From Alphaproteobacteria bacterium (lineage in GTDB: Bacteria > Pseudomonadota > Alphaproteobacteria > Rhodospirillales > Magnetospirillaceae): a DNA stretch of 47,758 bases. Positions 5,870-13,952 of this stretch are shown in pieces (within the stretch, counting starts at the first letter, position 1; every line of letters starts with the position of its first letter). The position numbers were made by a program, and so were the translations under genes. The notes below the pieces were generated by a model. It worked only from the letters and a program-made list of their open reading frames with translations, was not told the DNA's origin and did not search any database. The stretch spans positions 1-47,758 of the forward strand of contig JAJPHO010000172.1 in the NCBI GenBank assembly GCA_021325215.1, written 5' to 3'.

Positions 5870-7390
5870 TCATTTAACGGAACTGTCATGAATCGGCGTA
5901 ATAAGACGCTCGACCATGGCAATAATCGCCGGATGCGGCAGCCGGATGTCCGGCGTGTCCTGGAATCCTTCCCATCCGCCGCCCAGGCTACGGAACAGGG
6001 TGACGAAATCCTCGCCGGCGCCCTGCTGCGCCGTGATCAGCTGGGCCTCCAATTCATAGAGCCGCCGCTCGGCATCCACGACATTGAGATAGTCGGTCAG
6101 GCCGCGATCATAGCGTTCCGTCGCCAGCATGACGGCGCGCTGCGCCTGGGCCAGCGCATCGCCGAGATTGGCGACGCTGTCCTGCTGGGCCGAGAAGGCC
6201 TCGACCGCGCCGTCGACGTCGCGTACCGCGGTCAGGATGCTGCGGCGATAGACCTCCAGCTGCTCCTTGGTGCGGTAATCGGCGATATCGACCTGGGCGT
6301 CGAGCGCGCCGAAATCGAGGATCGACCAATAGGCGGAGGGGCCCAGCGACCAGATATGGGTGCCGCCGGCGGGATTGAAGCCGACCTGGTCGAACTGGGT
6401 GCCGACGCTGGCATCCAGGCCGATATGCGGGAACAGGTTGCCGGTCGCGACGCCGATGCGGGCATTGGCGGCGGCCAGCTGCGCTTCGCTCTGGCGGATG
6501 TCGGGGCGGCGTTCGATCAGTTGCAGCGGCAGGCCCGGCTCGATGCGCGCCGGCAAGGCGGGGATAGGCTTGATGTCGGACAGTTCGCCCGCCAGGTCTT
6601 CCGGATAGCGACCCAGCAAGGCGGCGATGGTGTACCGCGCCGCGTTGGCCTGCGCCGCCAGCGGAGCCTGCTGAGATTTGAGGCTGGAGAGCTCGCGCTC
6701 GGCCAGGGTCAGGTCCAGCTCGTTGGTGAGGCCGTGTTCGAAGCGCATCTTCACATAATTGCGCGAGCGGGTGGCGGCATCGATGTCCTGGCCCAGCACG
6801 GCCAGGCGCATCTGCAGCCCGCGCAAATCGACATAGGCGCGCACCAGATCGGAGATGACGCCGACCAGCGCCTGATTGCGCGCTTCCGCGGCGGCCGCGG
6901 CGTCATAGATGCCGGCCTCGATGGCGCGCCGGTACTGGCCGAACAGATCGAGCTCCCAGTCGGCGTCGAAGCCCCCGATCTGTTCGATCTGCCGGGTCGG
7001 GCTGAGGCCGGTATTGTCGCCCGACCGCAGGAGGGTCGAGGCGCGGCCCTTGGTCACGTCGTTGCCGGTGCCGCGCGCGGCGGCGCCGGCGGCCTCGCCT
7101 TTGGGCAGGGCGTTGCCCAGCAGCACGGCCTCCTGGGTACGCGCCTCCTGCAGGCGGTAGAGGGCAATGGCAAGATCCGGATTGGCGGCGACGGCGCGCT
7201 CGACCAGCGAATTCAGCTCGGCATCGCCCAAACTCTTCCACCACTGCGCCGGGTCGACAGAAGGCTGCTTGGCGGCTTGGTCGGCGGCGGCAAAGTTCGG
7301 CGGGGCGGGTAGGTCGGGCTTCTCATAGTCGGGGCCGACGGCACAGCCGGACAGCAGAGTGCCGAGCAGCAGAAGAGAGGCGCGCGTCAT
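5870..7390 (-). CDS. RND efflux outer-membrane factor, NodT/OprM family lipoprotein
   Basis: 506 residues. A lipoprotein signal with lipobox LLSGC (Cys16) is followed by AVGPDYEKPDLPAPPNF, the standard NodT-family start. Two outer-membrane efflux protein repeats (roughly residues 75-275 and 285-485) contain the coiled-coil helices that form the TolC-like channel; RPDIRQSEAQLAAANARIGV is the signature of the second repeat. It is the exit duct of a tripartite pump. Its ATG overlaps the adaptor's stop by 4 nt, so it is translated with the adaptor and permease in the order permease, adaptor, outer-membrane factor. Confidence 0.93.
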   Translation of the reverse strand: MTRASLLLLGTLLSGCAVGPDYEKPDLPAPPNFAAADQAAKQPSVDPAQWWKSLGDAELNSLVERAVAANPDLAIALYRLQEARTQEAVLLGNALPKGEAAGAAARGTGNDVTKGRASTLLRSGDNTGLSPTRQIEQIGGFDADWELDLFGQYRRAIEAGIYDAAAAAEARNQALVGVISDLVRAYVDLRGLQMRLAVLGQDIDAATRSRNYVKMRFEHGLTNELDLTLAERELSSLKSQQAPLAAQANAARYTIAALLGRYPEDLAGELSDIKPIPALPARIEPGLPLQLIERRPDIRQSEAQLAAANARIGVATGNLFPHIGLDASVGTQFDQVGFNPAGGTHIWSLGPSAYWSILDFGALDAQVDIADYRTKEQLEVYRRSILTAVRDVDGAVEAFSAQQDSVANLGDALAQAQRAVMLATERYDRGLTDYLNVVDAERRLYELEAQLITAQQGAGEDFVTLFRSLGGGWEGFQDTPDIRLPHPAIIAMVERLITPIHDSSVK

Positions 7391-8586
7391 GATTGCGGCT
7401 TGCCGTCGATGGCGGTGATGCGGACGGCGTCGCCTTCGGCCACCTGGTTGCTGATGTTCAGGACGACCTTGTCGCCCGGCTTCAGGCCGCTGCCGATCTC
7501 GATCACGCTGCCCTCGTCGCGGGCGATGGCGACGGCGGCGAAATGCACCTTCTGCTGGGCATCGATCAGCGCGACATGCGGGCCGTCCGGGCGGAACAGC
7601 ATGGCCGAGGCAGGAACCTGAACGGCGCCCTGGCCGGCCAGCTGGAAGGCGGCTTCGACATACATGCCGGGCAGCAGCGAGAGATCGGGGTTGGGCAGGT
7701 CGATCTCGGCGCGGAAGGTGCGGGCGCGGGTGTCGATGGCTTCCGAGGTACGCGTCGTCTTGCCGGTGATGTGCTTGCCGGAGACGCTGACATCGACGTC
7801 GGTGCCGGCCTTCATCAGGTCCGACGAGGCGCTTTGCGGCACTTCGACGAAGACGCGGATCGGATCGGCCTTGGCCATGCGGAAGAAGGGCGTGGTCGAG
7901 GTCGACAGGTCGCCGATGTCGATGCGCCGCTCGGTGATGGTGCCGCTATAGGGCGCCGTTACCTGCTTGAATTGCTGGAAGGTGTTGAGGCGGTCGACGG
8001 CGGCCTGGTCGACCGCGACCTGCGCCTTGGCCGCTTCGAGATTGGCCTTGGCCGACGCGTCCTGCGCCTTTTTGTCCTCGCGTTCCTGATCCGACACCAC
8101 GCCCTTGGGGCTGTCGCGCCAGCGGGTATAGGTAGTGTCGGCGAATTCGGCTTCGGCCTGGCGGCGCTGCTGCTCGGCCACGGAGGCGCGCAATTTGGCC
8201 TTGGCCGCCAGCAGGTCGGCGTCGAGCTCGGGAGTCTCGATGGTGGCCAGCACCTGGCCCTTCTTCACATGGTCGCCGATATCGGCCGACCAGCTGCCGA
8301 CATAGCCCTGCACCCGGGCATAGATGGTGCTTTCATACCAGGCGGCGGTCTGGCCCGGCAGGGTCAGCGGCAGGCCGGCCTTGCCTGCCTGGGCGGTCAC
8401 CACTTCGACCGGGATGGCGGCCGAGGCGTCCTGGCGGGCCTGGGCGGTCAGCCCGCTGTCATGGTGGTAGCGGGCGACCCGCATGGTCAGGAAGCCGGCG
8501 GCCAGGACCAGGGCCAGTCCACCCACCATCAGCTTGAGGCGGCGTCCGGTTCCGGGGCGGAAGCTAGTCGGGGCGTTATCAGACAT
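7387..8586 (-). CDS. RND efflux periplasmic adaptor (membrane fusion protein)
   Basis: 399 residues. An N-terminal membrane anchor (about residues 18-40, LMVGGLALVLAAGFLTMRVA) is followed by the biotinyl-lipoyl-like half-motif YVGSWSADIGDHVKKGQVLA, a helical hairpin (about residues 125-205), the second lipoyl half with APYSGTITERRIDIGDL, a beta-barrel, and a membrane-proximal domain. There is no lipobox, so it is anchored by the helix. It links the inner-membrane permease encoded upstream (8-nt overlap, 8579-8586) to the outer-membrane factor downstream (4-nt overlap). Confidence 0.93.
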   Translation of the reverse strand: MSDNAPTSFRPGTGRRLKLMVGGLALVLAAGFLTMRVARYHHDSGLTAQARQDASAAIPVEVVTAQAGKAGLPLTLPGQTAAWYESTIYARVQGYVGSWSADIGDHVKKGQVLATIETPELDADLLAAKAKLRASVAEQQRRQAEAEFADTTYTRWRDSPKGVVSDQEREDKKAQDASAKANLEAAKAQVAVDQAAVDRLNTFQQFKQVTAPYSGTITERRIDIGDLSTSTTPFFRMAKADPIRVFVEVPQSASSDLMKAGTDVDVSVSGKHITGKTTRTSEAIDTRARTFRAEIDLPNPDLSLLPGMYVEAAFQLAGQGAVQVPASAMLFRPDGPHVALIDAQQKVHFAAVAIARDEGSVIEIGSGLKPGDKVVLNISNQVAEGDAVRITAIDGKPQS

Positions 8587-11500
8587 GAGAAGCGACTTCC
8601 CTCTGGGTGGACTCCGCCGGCCGGCGCAGGAGGCGGAACATGGTGGGCACGAAGATCAGGGTGGCGAAGGTGGCGAACAGCAGGCCGCCGATCACCGCTC
8701 TCGCCAAGGGGGCGTTCTGTTCGCCGCCCTCGCCGACGCCGAGCGCCATCGGGATCATGCCGAGGATCATGGCGCCCGCCGTCATCAGCACGGGCCGGAG
8801 CCGGGTATAGCCGGCGGCGGCGGCGGCGGTCAGCGGATCGTCGCCTTCCGCCACGCGCTGATTGGCGAAGCTGACCACCAGGATCGAATTGGCGGTGGTC
8901 AGGCCGATGCACATCAGCGTTCCCATCAAGGCGGGAACCGACAGATGCGTTCCCGACAGGAACAGCATCCACATCACGCCGCCCAGGGCAAACGGCACGG
9001 CCATCAGCACGATGGCGGGGTCGAGCCAGCTCTGGAAATTGATGACCAGGCACAGATAGACCAGGATCACCGCCAGGGCCATGCCGCCGAACAGGCCGTT
9101 ATAGCTCTCGATCATGGTGTCGACCTGGCCGGACAGGGTGACCTTGATGGCCTTGGCGGGGTCGGGCCGGTCTTTGGCGATGACCTTCTGGATATCCCGG
9201 GCGACGCCGTCGAGGTCGCGGCCCTGCACGTCGGCATGCACGTCGAACACCGGGCGGATATTGAGCTGCGACATGACTACCGGCACCGTGCCGCGGCTGA
9301 ATTTGGCGACGTTCATCAAAAGCTGCGGCGGGCCGCCGCCCGGGGCCGAGACCGGCAGGGTGCGCAGGTCGCCGGTATCCTTCAGGCGATAGGTCGGCAT
9401 CTGCACCACCAGCGGATAGGATACGCCGTTGCGCGGATCGACCCAGAAATTGGGCGCGGTCTGGGCGCTGCCGTTCGAGGTCACCAGCACGTTGGAGGCG
9501 GTGGTGCGTTGGTCGAGCCCGAGTTCGGCGGCCATGGTGCGGTCGATGTCGAGATTGACGGTCGGGCCGTCCGGCACCTGGAAGACGTGCGAGTCGGCGA
9601 CGCCGCCGATGATTTTGATGTCGCGCGCCAACTGGGTGGCCACCTTATAGGCTTCGGCATTGTCGGGGCCGGAGACGCGGATGTCGATCGGGGCCGGCTG
9701 GCCGAAATTCAGCACCTGGTCGACGATGTCGGCGGGCTGGAAAAAGAATTGCAGCTGGGCGAAGCGCTGGGGCAGTTCCTTGCGCAGACGGGCGACGATC
9801 TCGGCGGTCGGGGTGTGCTTTTCCTTCAGCGACACCAGCACCTCGCCATCCATCGGGCCGATGGTGGCGGAATCCGACAGGGCGATGTTGAGGCCGGAAT
9901 AGGGCAGGCCGATATTGTCGAGGATGGTGTCGATCTGCCCTGTTCCGGCGATCTCGCGGATCGCCTGCTCGACCTGGGCGAAATCGGCCTGGGTCTGCTC
10001 CAGGCGGGTGCCGGGCGGGGCGCGCACATGCAGACGCATCTGGCCGGCGTCGGATTGCGGGAAGAAATCGCGGCCCAATTGCGGGAACAGCACCATCGAC
10101 ACCAGCATCAGCCCGATGAAGAAGGTGATGGTGGGCAGCGGCTTAGACAGCGTCCAGGCCAGGATATTGCGGTATTCCTCGCGGAAGCGCTCGAAGCGGT
10201 CGTTGAAGCCGTAATGGATCTTCATCAGCGGGTTGGCCGAGCGCACCAGCCCTTCGCCGTGATGGATCGCGGTCACCCGCCGCATCAGGAACTTGAACAG
10301 CACCGGCACCAGGGTGAAGGACAGCGCCAGGCTGGCGATCAGCGACAGGATCACCGACAGCGACAGGGGCGAGAACAGATATTTGGCGGTGCCCTGCAGC
10401 AGGAACACCGGAATGAACACGATACAGATGCAGAGCGTCGCCAGGGTGGTCGGAATGCCGACTTCGCCGGCGCCGTCGATGATCGCCTGGGACAGCGGCT
10501 TGTCGAGCGAGACATGGCGCTCGATGTTCTCGATCACCACCGTGCCGTTGTCGACCAGGATGCCGACAGCCAGGGCGAAGCCGCCCAGGGTCATGGTGTT
10601 GAGCGTCTGGCCGCCCGCATACATGATCAGGATGGCGGTGATGATCGCCAGCGGGATCGAGGCCAGGATGATCAGCGTCAAGCGCCAATTGCCGAGGAAC
10701 AGCAGGATCATCAGCGCAGTCAAACCCGCCGCCATCATGCCGCCCATCTTGACGCTGTCGAGCGAGGCCTTGACGAACACCGACTGATCGAACAGCGCCT
10801 TCACCGAGATGGATTTGGGAATGACCTTCTCGATGTCGGGCAGGGCCTCGCGGATGCCGTCGATCACCGCCAGGGTCGAGACGCCGCAGCTTTTGCGGAT
10901 GGTGATCAAGGCACCCGGCTTGCCGTCGACCGAGACCGAGTTGGTCTGCACCTGATAGCCGTCATGGACATGGGCGATGTCGTGCATGAAGACGGTGCGG
11001 CCGTTGACCTGCTTGATCGGGAAATCGTTCAGCGCGGCGATGGCGTCCGGGCTGTTGTTGATGGTCAGCGTATAATCCTTGCTGCCGATCTTGGCGTCGC
11101 CCGCCGGCAGGATGACGTTCTGGTTGTTCAGCGAGGCGGCGACGTCGGCGGGAGTGAGGCCGCGCGCGTTGAGCGCCTGCTGGTCGAGATCGGCCATGAT
11201 CACGCGCGGCTTGCCGCCGTAAGGCTGCGGCACGTCGGCGCCATGCACCACGGCAAGGTTGGGGCGGATGATGTTCTGGCCGAAATCGTTGAGCTTGGTG
11301 TCGGGCAGGGTGTCCGACGATAGCGACAGCTGGATGATCGGCACGTCGGTGGCCGAATAGCGCAAAACCAGCGGCGGGGTGATGCCGGGCGGCAGATATT
11401 TGATCACCACCTGGGCCGAGGCGATCACCTGCGACACGGCGGCGGAGGCGTCCGCGCCTTCGTGCAGATAGATCTTCTCGACGCCGACGCCCTGATAGGC

Positions 11501-11752
11501 GGTCGCCTCGATGCGCGAGATATCGTCGACCAGCGAGGCCATCTGCCGCTGGTGCAGCGACAGGATGCGGTTCTGGATGTCCTGCGGCGACATGCCGTTA
11601 TAGGTCCAGACCACGGAAAGAACCGGGATGTTGATCTCGGGGAAGATGTCGACCGGCATGCGCAGGGCGGCGCCGATCCCGAGCAGGCAGATCAGGATCA
11701 GACCGGCCACCACCGTGTAGGGGCGTCGTAGGACGAAGCTTACCAGCGACAT
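8579..11752 (-). CDS. RND-superfamily efflux permease (AcrB-like)
   Basis: 1057 residues, the usual AcrB-family length. The N-terminus has TM1 then MPVDIFPEINIPVLSV, the typical start of the first porter subdomain. Two homologous halves are visible, with TM2-6 around residues 335-480 and TM8-12 around 860-1040. TM4 carries GILVDNGTVVIEN: one of the two proton-relay Asp residues is present (Asp401) and the second position is Asn, which is seen in some RND subfamilies rather than in classical AcrB. Substrate cannot be read from sequence. The divergent two-component system at 11900 is the likely regulator. Confidence 0.93.
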   Translation of the reverse strand: MSLVSFVLRRPYTVVAGLILICLLGIGAALRMPVDIFPEINIPVLSVVWTYNGMSPQDIQNRILSLHQRQMASLVDDISRIEATAYQGVGVEKIYLHEGADASAAVSQVIASAQVVIKYLPPGITPPLVLRYSATDVPIIQLSLSSDTLPDTKLNDFGQNIIRPNLAVVHGADVPQPYGGKPRVIMADLDQQALNARGLTPADVAASLNNQNVILPAGDAKIGSKDYTLTINNSPDAIAALNDFPIKQVNGRTVFMHDIAHVHDGYQVQTNSVSVDGKPGALITIRKSCGVSTLAVIDGIREALPDIEKVIPKSISVKALFDQSVFVKASLDSVKMGGMMAAGLTALMILLFLGNWRLTLIILASIPLAIITAILIMYAGGQTLNTMTLGGFALAVGILVDNGTVVIENIERHVSLDKPLSQAIIDGAGEVGIPTTLATLCICIVFIPVFLLQGTAKYLFSPLSLSVILSLIASLALSFTLVPVLFKFLMRRVTAIHHGEGLVRSANPLMKIHYGFNDRFERFREEYRNILAWTLSKPLPTITFFIGLMLVSMVLFPQLGRDFFPQSDAGQMRLHVRAPPGTRLEQTQADFAQVEQAIREIAGTGQIDTILDNIGLPYSGLNIALSDSATIGPMDGEVLVSLKEKHTPTAEIVARLRKELPQRFAQLQFFFQPADIVDQVLNFGQPAPIDIRVSGPDNAEAYKVATQLARDIKIIGGVADSHVFQVPDGPTVNLDIDRTMAAELGLDQRTTASNVLVTSNGSAQTAPNFWVDPRNGVSYPLVVQMPTYRLKDTGDLRTLPVSAPGGGPPQLLMNVAKFSRGTVPVVMSQLNIRPVFDVHADVQGRDLDGVARDIQKVIAKDRPDPAKAIKVTLSGQVDTMIESYNGLFGGMALAVILVYLCLVINFQSWLDPAIVLMAVPFALGGVMWMLFLSGTHLSVPALMGTLMCIGLTTANSILVVSFANQRVAEGDDPLTAAAAAGYTRLRPVLMTAGAMILGMIPMALGVGEGGEQNAPLARAVIGGLLFATFATLIFVPTMFRLLRRPAESTQREVASHV

Positions 11753-11815
11753 GAAACACAGGTCTCCAATAGGCGGACTGAAAGACCTCTAGCGCTGCAA
11801 AACAATGATATGAAT

Positions 11816-11862
11816 TAAAATGAATTTTACTGTGGGTATGGGCGTCCTAAAAGATTATTTAG
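11816..11862. promoter_or_regulatory. Paired A/T-rich dyads in the pump/two-component divergent region
   Basis: Two inverted repeats lie in the 147-bp gap: TAAAAT-GA-ATTTTA (11816-11829) and CTAAA-AGATTA-TTTAG (11847-11862). Their centres are about 32 bp, three helical turns, apart, and each contains a TAAAA half. They are good candidate sites for the adjacent OmpR-type regulator, placed to control both directions. Binding is inferred. Confidence 0.4.
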
Positions 11863-11899
11863 TAGTGACACACTTGGCGTAAATTATATTTCGAGGATC

Positions 11900-12601
11900 A
11901 TGACGACTAGCGACCTGCATGCGCCCGTGCGCCTTCTGGTGATCGAGGACGACCAGGAAACCGCCGACGAAATCGTCAGCGAGTTCTCCGAGGCCGGCTA
12001 CGAGGTCAGGCACGCGGCCGACGGCCCCCAGGGGTTGGCTTTGGCCGGCGGGGGCAATTTCGACATCATCGTGATGGACCGCATGCTGCCCGGGCTCGAC
12101 GGGCTGGCCATCCTCGGAGCCCTGCGCCAGGCCCAGATCTCGACCCCGGTGATCCTGATGAGCGCGCTCGGCGACGTCGACGAGAGAGTACGCGGCTTGA
12201 AAGCCGGCGGCGACGATTATCTGACCAAGCCCTTCGTGATGGCCGAACTGGGCGCCCGTATCGAGGCGCTGCTGCGCCGTCCCGCTTTGTCGCGCGAGAC
12301 GGTGCTGCGGGTCGGGGCGCTGGAAATGGATCTGATCGAGCGGACGGTTCGCCGGGGGGCGCGCGAGATCGAGCTGCTGCCGCGCGAATTCAAGCTGCTC
12401 GACTATCTGATGCGCCGGCCGGGGCAGGTCTTGACCCGTGCCATGCTGCTTGAGAATGTATGGAACTATCGTTTCATCGCCGAGACCAATCTCGTGGACG
12501 TTCATGTCGGTAAGCTCAGGAAGAAGATCGATGCGCCCGGTGAGGCGCCGATGATCCAGAGCGTCCGCGGCTCGGGCTTCATGCTGATCGCCAACGGCTG
12601 A
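11900..12601 (+). CDS. OmpR/PhoB-type response regulator
   Basis: 233 residues. The receiver domain (10-125) has acidic pocket IEDD, phospho-acceptor Asp60 in IIVMDRMLPGLDG, the switch residues LMSA and YLTKPF. The C-terminal winged helix (about 135-231) has LLPREFKLLDYLMRRPGQVL, VDVHVGKLRKKID and the final VRGSGFML strand of the OmpR family. A GAGG lies just before the ATG. The kinase gene starts 1 nt after its stop. It is divergent from the RND efflux operon, an arrangement typical of pump-controlling two-component systems. Confidence 0.95.
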   Translation: MTTSDLHAPVRLLVIEDDQETADEIVSEFSEAGYEVRHAADGPQGLALAGGGNFDIIVMDRMLPGLDGLAILGALRQAQISTPVILMSALGDVDERVRGLKAGGDDYLTKPFVMAELGARIEALLRRPALSRETVLRVGALEMDLIERTVRRGAREIELLPREFKLLDYLMRRPGQVLTRAMLLENVWNYRFIAETNLVDVHVGKLRKKIDAPGEAPMIQSVRGSGFMLIANG

Positions 12602-12602
12602 G

Positions 12603-13952
12603 ATGCCGCCCGGGGCCGTCCTTTCCCTGACCCGTCTGCCGATGTTCCGCCTGGCGCTGCTTTATTCGGCGCTGTTCGCCTTTTCCACCCTGGTGCTGTT
12701 CGCCTTCATCTACTGGCAGACGGCGGTGGTCGAGATCCAGCGCGTCGACGGGCAATTGCTTCATGACGCGCAATTCCTCGGCAATCTGAAGCCCTCCGAT
12801 CTCAAGGACACCATCGACAACCGGGTAATGCCCGATTTCCGCCGCGTCGCCCATGCCGGACTGTTCGGGCCCGACGGCGCGCGTATCGCCGGCAATCTGC
12901 CGAGCCTGCCCGACAACCTGAAATTCAATGGCACCGTCCATCGCGTCAACGTGCCGGCCGCCCACCTGACCATCCGCGCCGTCGGGCTGCCTTTGCCGGA
13001 TGGCACGCGGCTGGTGATCGGCCGCAATGTCGAAAGCCTCGACAATCTGCAGACGGTGGTGATCCACGCCCTGGAACTGGGGCTGGTTCCGGCGGTCCTG
13101 CTGGCATTGGGCGCCGGCGGACTGGCCAGCCAGCGCACGCGCAAACAGCTGCAGAAAGTGCACGAGACCGCCGAACGCATCATGAAGGGCGATCTGCGCG
13201 AGCGCCTGCCGACCCATGGCGGCGGCGACGATCTGGACCGGCTGGCCTCCAGCGTCAATCACATGCTGGACGAGATCGCCCGGCTGATGGACGACATGAA
13301 ATCGGTCGGCGACAACATCGCCCACGATCTGCGCACCCCGCTGACCCGGGTGCGCGCCCGCCTCGAACGGGCCCGGGAAAGCGCCTCGACCCAGGAGGAA
13401 TGGCAGGTGACGGTCGACCGCGCCATCGCCGGCCTCGACCAGGCGCTGCGCCTGATCACCGCACTGCTGCGCATCAGCGAGATCGAGGGCGGGCGCCGCC
13501 GCGCCGCGTTCGAGATGGTGGCGCTGCACCAGATCGCCAGCGAGATCGCCGAACTGTACGAACCGATCGCCGAAGAGAAGGAGGTGGAGTTCAGCCTGTC
13601 CCTCGCCGAGGCGCCGTTGATCGCCGGCGACCGCGACCTGCTGTCCGAGCTGATCTCCAATCTGGTCGACAATGCCCTGAAATTCACCCCGGCGGGCGGC
13701 CGCGTCCGCCTGTCGCTGGAGACCGGACCCGGCGGGCTGATCCTGGCCGTCACCGACACCGGCCCGGGCATTCCGCCCGAATTGCACGAGGCGGTGTTCC
13801 AGCGCTTCTTCCGCTCGGACGCCAGCCGCAGCATCGAAGGCTACGGATTGGGGCTGAGCCTGGTCGACGCCATCGCCAAGCTGCATGGATTCACGCTCGA
13901 GATCGGTGACAACAATCCGGGCTGCGTGTTCATTCTGAGGTGCTGCGAGTGA
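12603..13952 (+). CDS. Membrane sensor histidine kinase
   Basis: 449 residues. TM1 at about 14-37 (MFRLALLYSALFAFSTLVLF), a periplasmic sensor of about 115 residues, TM2 at about 155-176, then a HAMP linker (KVHETAERIMKGDLRERLP). The H-box is NIAHDLRTPLTRVRARLE with His241. The catalytic domain has the N-box ELISNLVDNALKFTP, G1 DTGPGIPPE, F-box FQRFFRSD and G2 GYGLGLSLV. All motifs are intact. It is the cognate kinase of the regulator one base upstream; the signal is unknown. Its stop codon overlaps the start of the next gene. Confidence 0.95.
   Translation: MPPGAVLSLTRLPMFRLALLYSALFAFSTLVLFAFIYWQTAVVEIQRVDGQLLHDAQFLGNLKPSDLKDTIDNRVMPDFRRVAHAGLFGPDGARIAGNLPSLPDNLKFNGTVHRVNVPAAHLTIRAVGLPLPDGTRLVIGRNVESLDNLQTVVIHALELGLVPAVLLALGAGGLASQRTRKQLQKVHETAERIMKGDLRERLPTHGGGDDLDRLASSVNHMLDEIARLMDDMKSVGDNIAHDLRTPLTRVRARLERARESASTQEEWQVTVDRAIAGLDQALRLITALLRISEIEGGRRRAAFEMVALHQIASEIAELYEPIAEEKEVEFSLSLAEAPLIAGDRDLLSELISNLVDNALKFTPAGGRVRLSLETGPGGLILAVTDTGPGIPPELHEAVFQRFFRSDASRSIEGYGLGLSLVDAIAKLHGFTLEIGDNNPGCVFILRCCE

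Noticed and set aside
8483-11323. A 946-codon open frame on the plus strand opposite the RND permease
   Set aside because: Composition is His/Gln/Asp/Gly-rich nonsense, there is no ribosome-binding site or domain, and the opposite strand encodes an intact RND permease; it is a high-GC antisense shadow.
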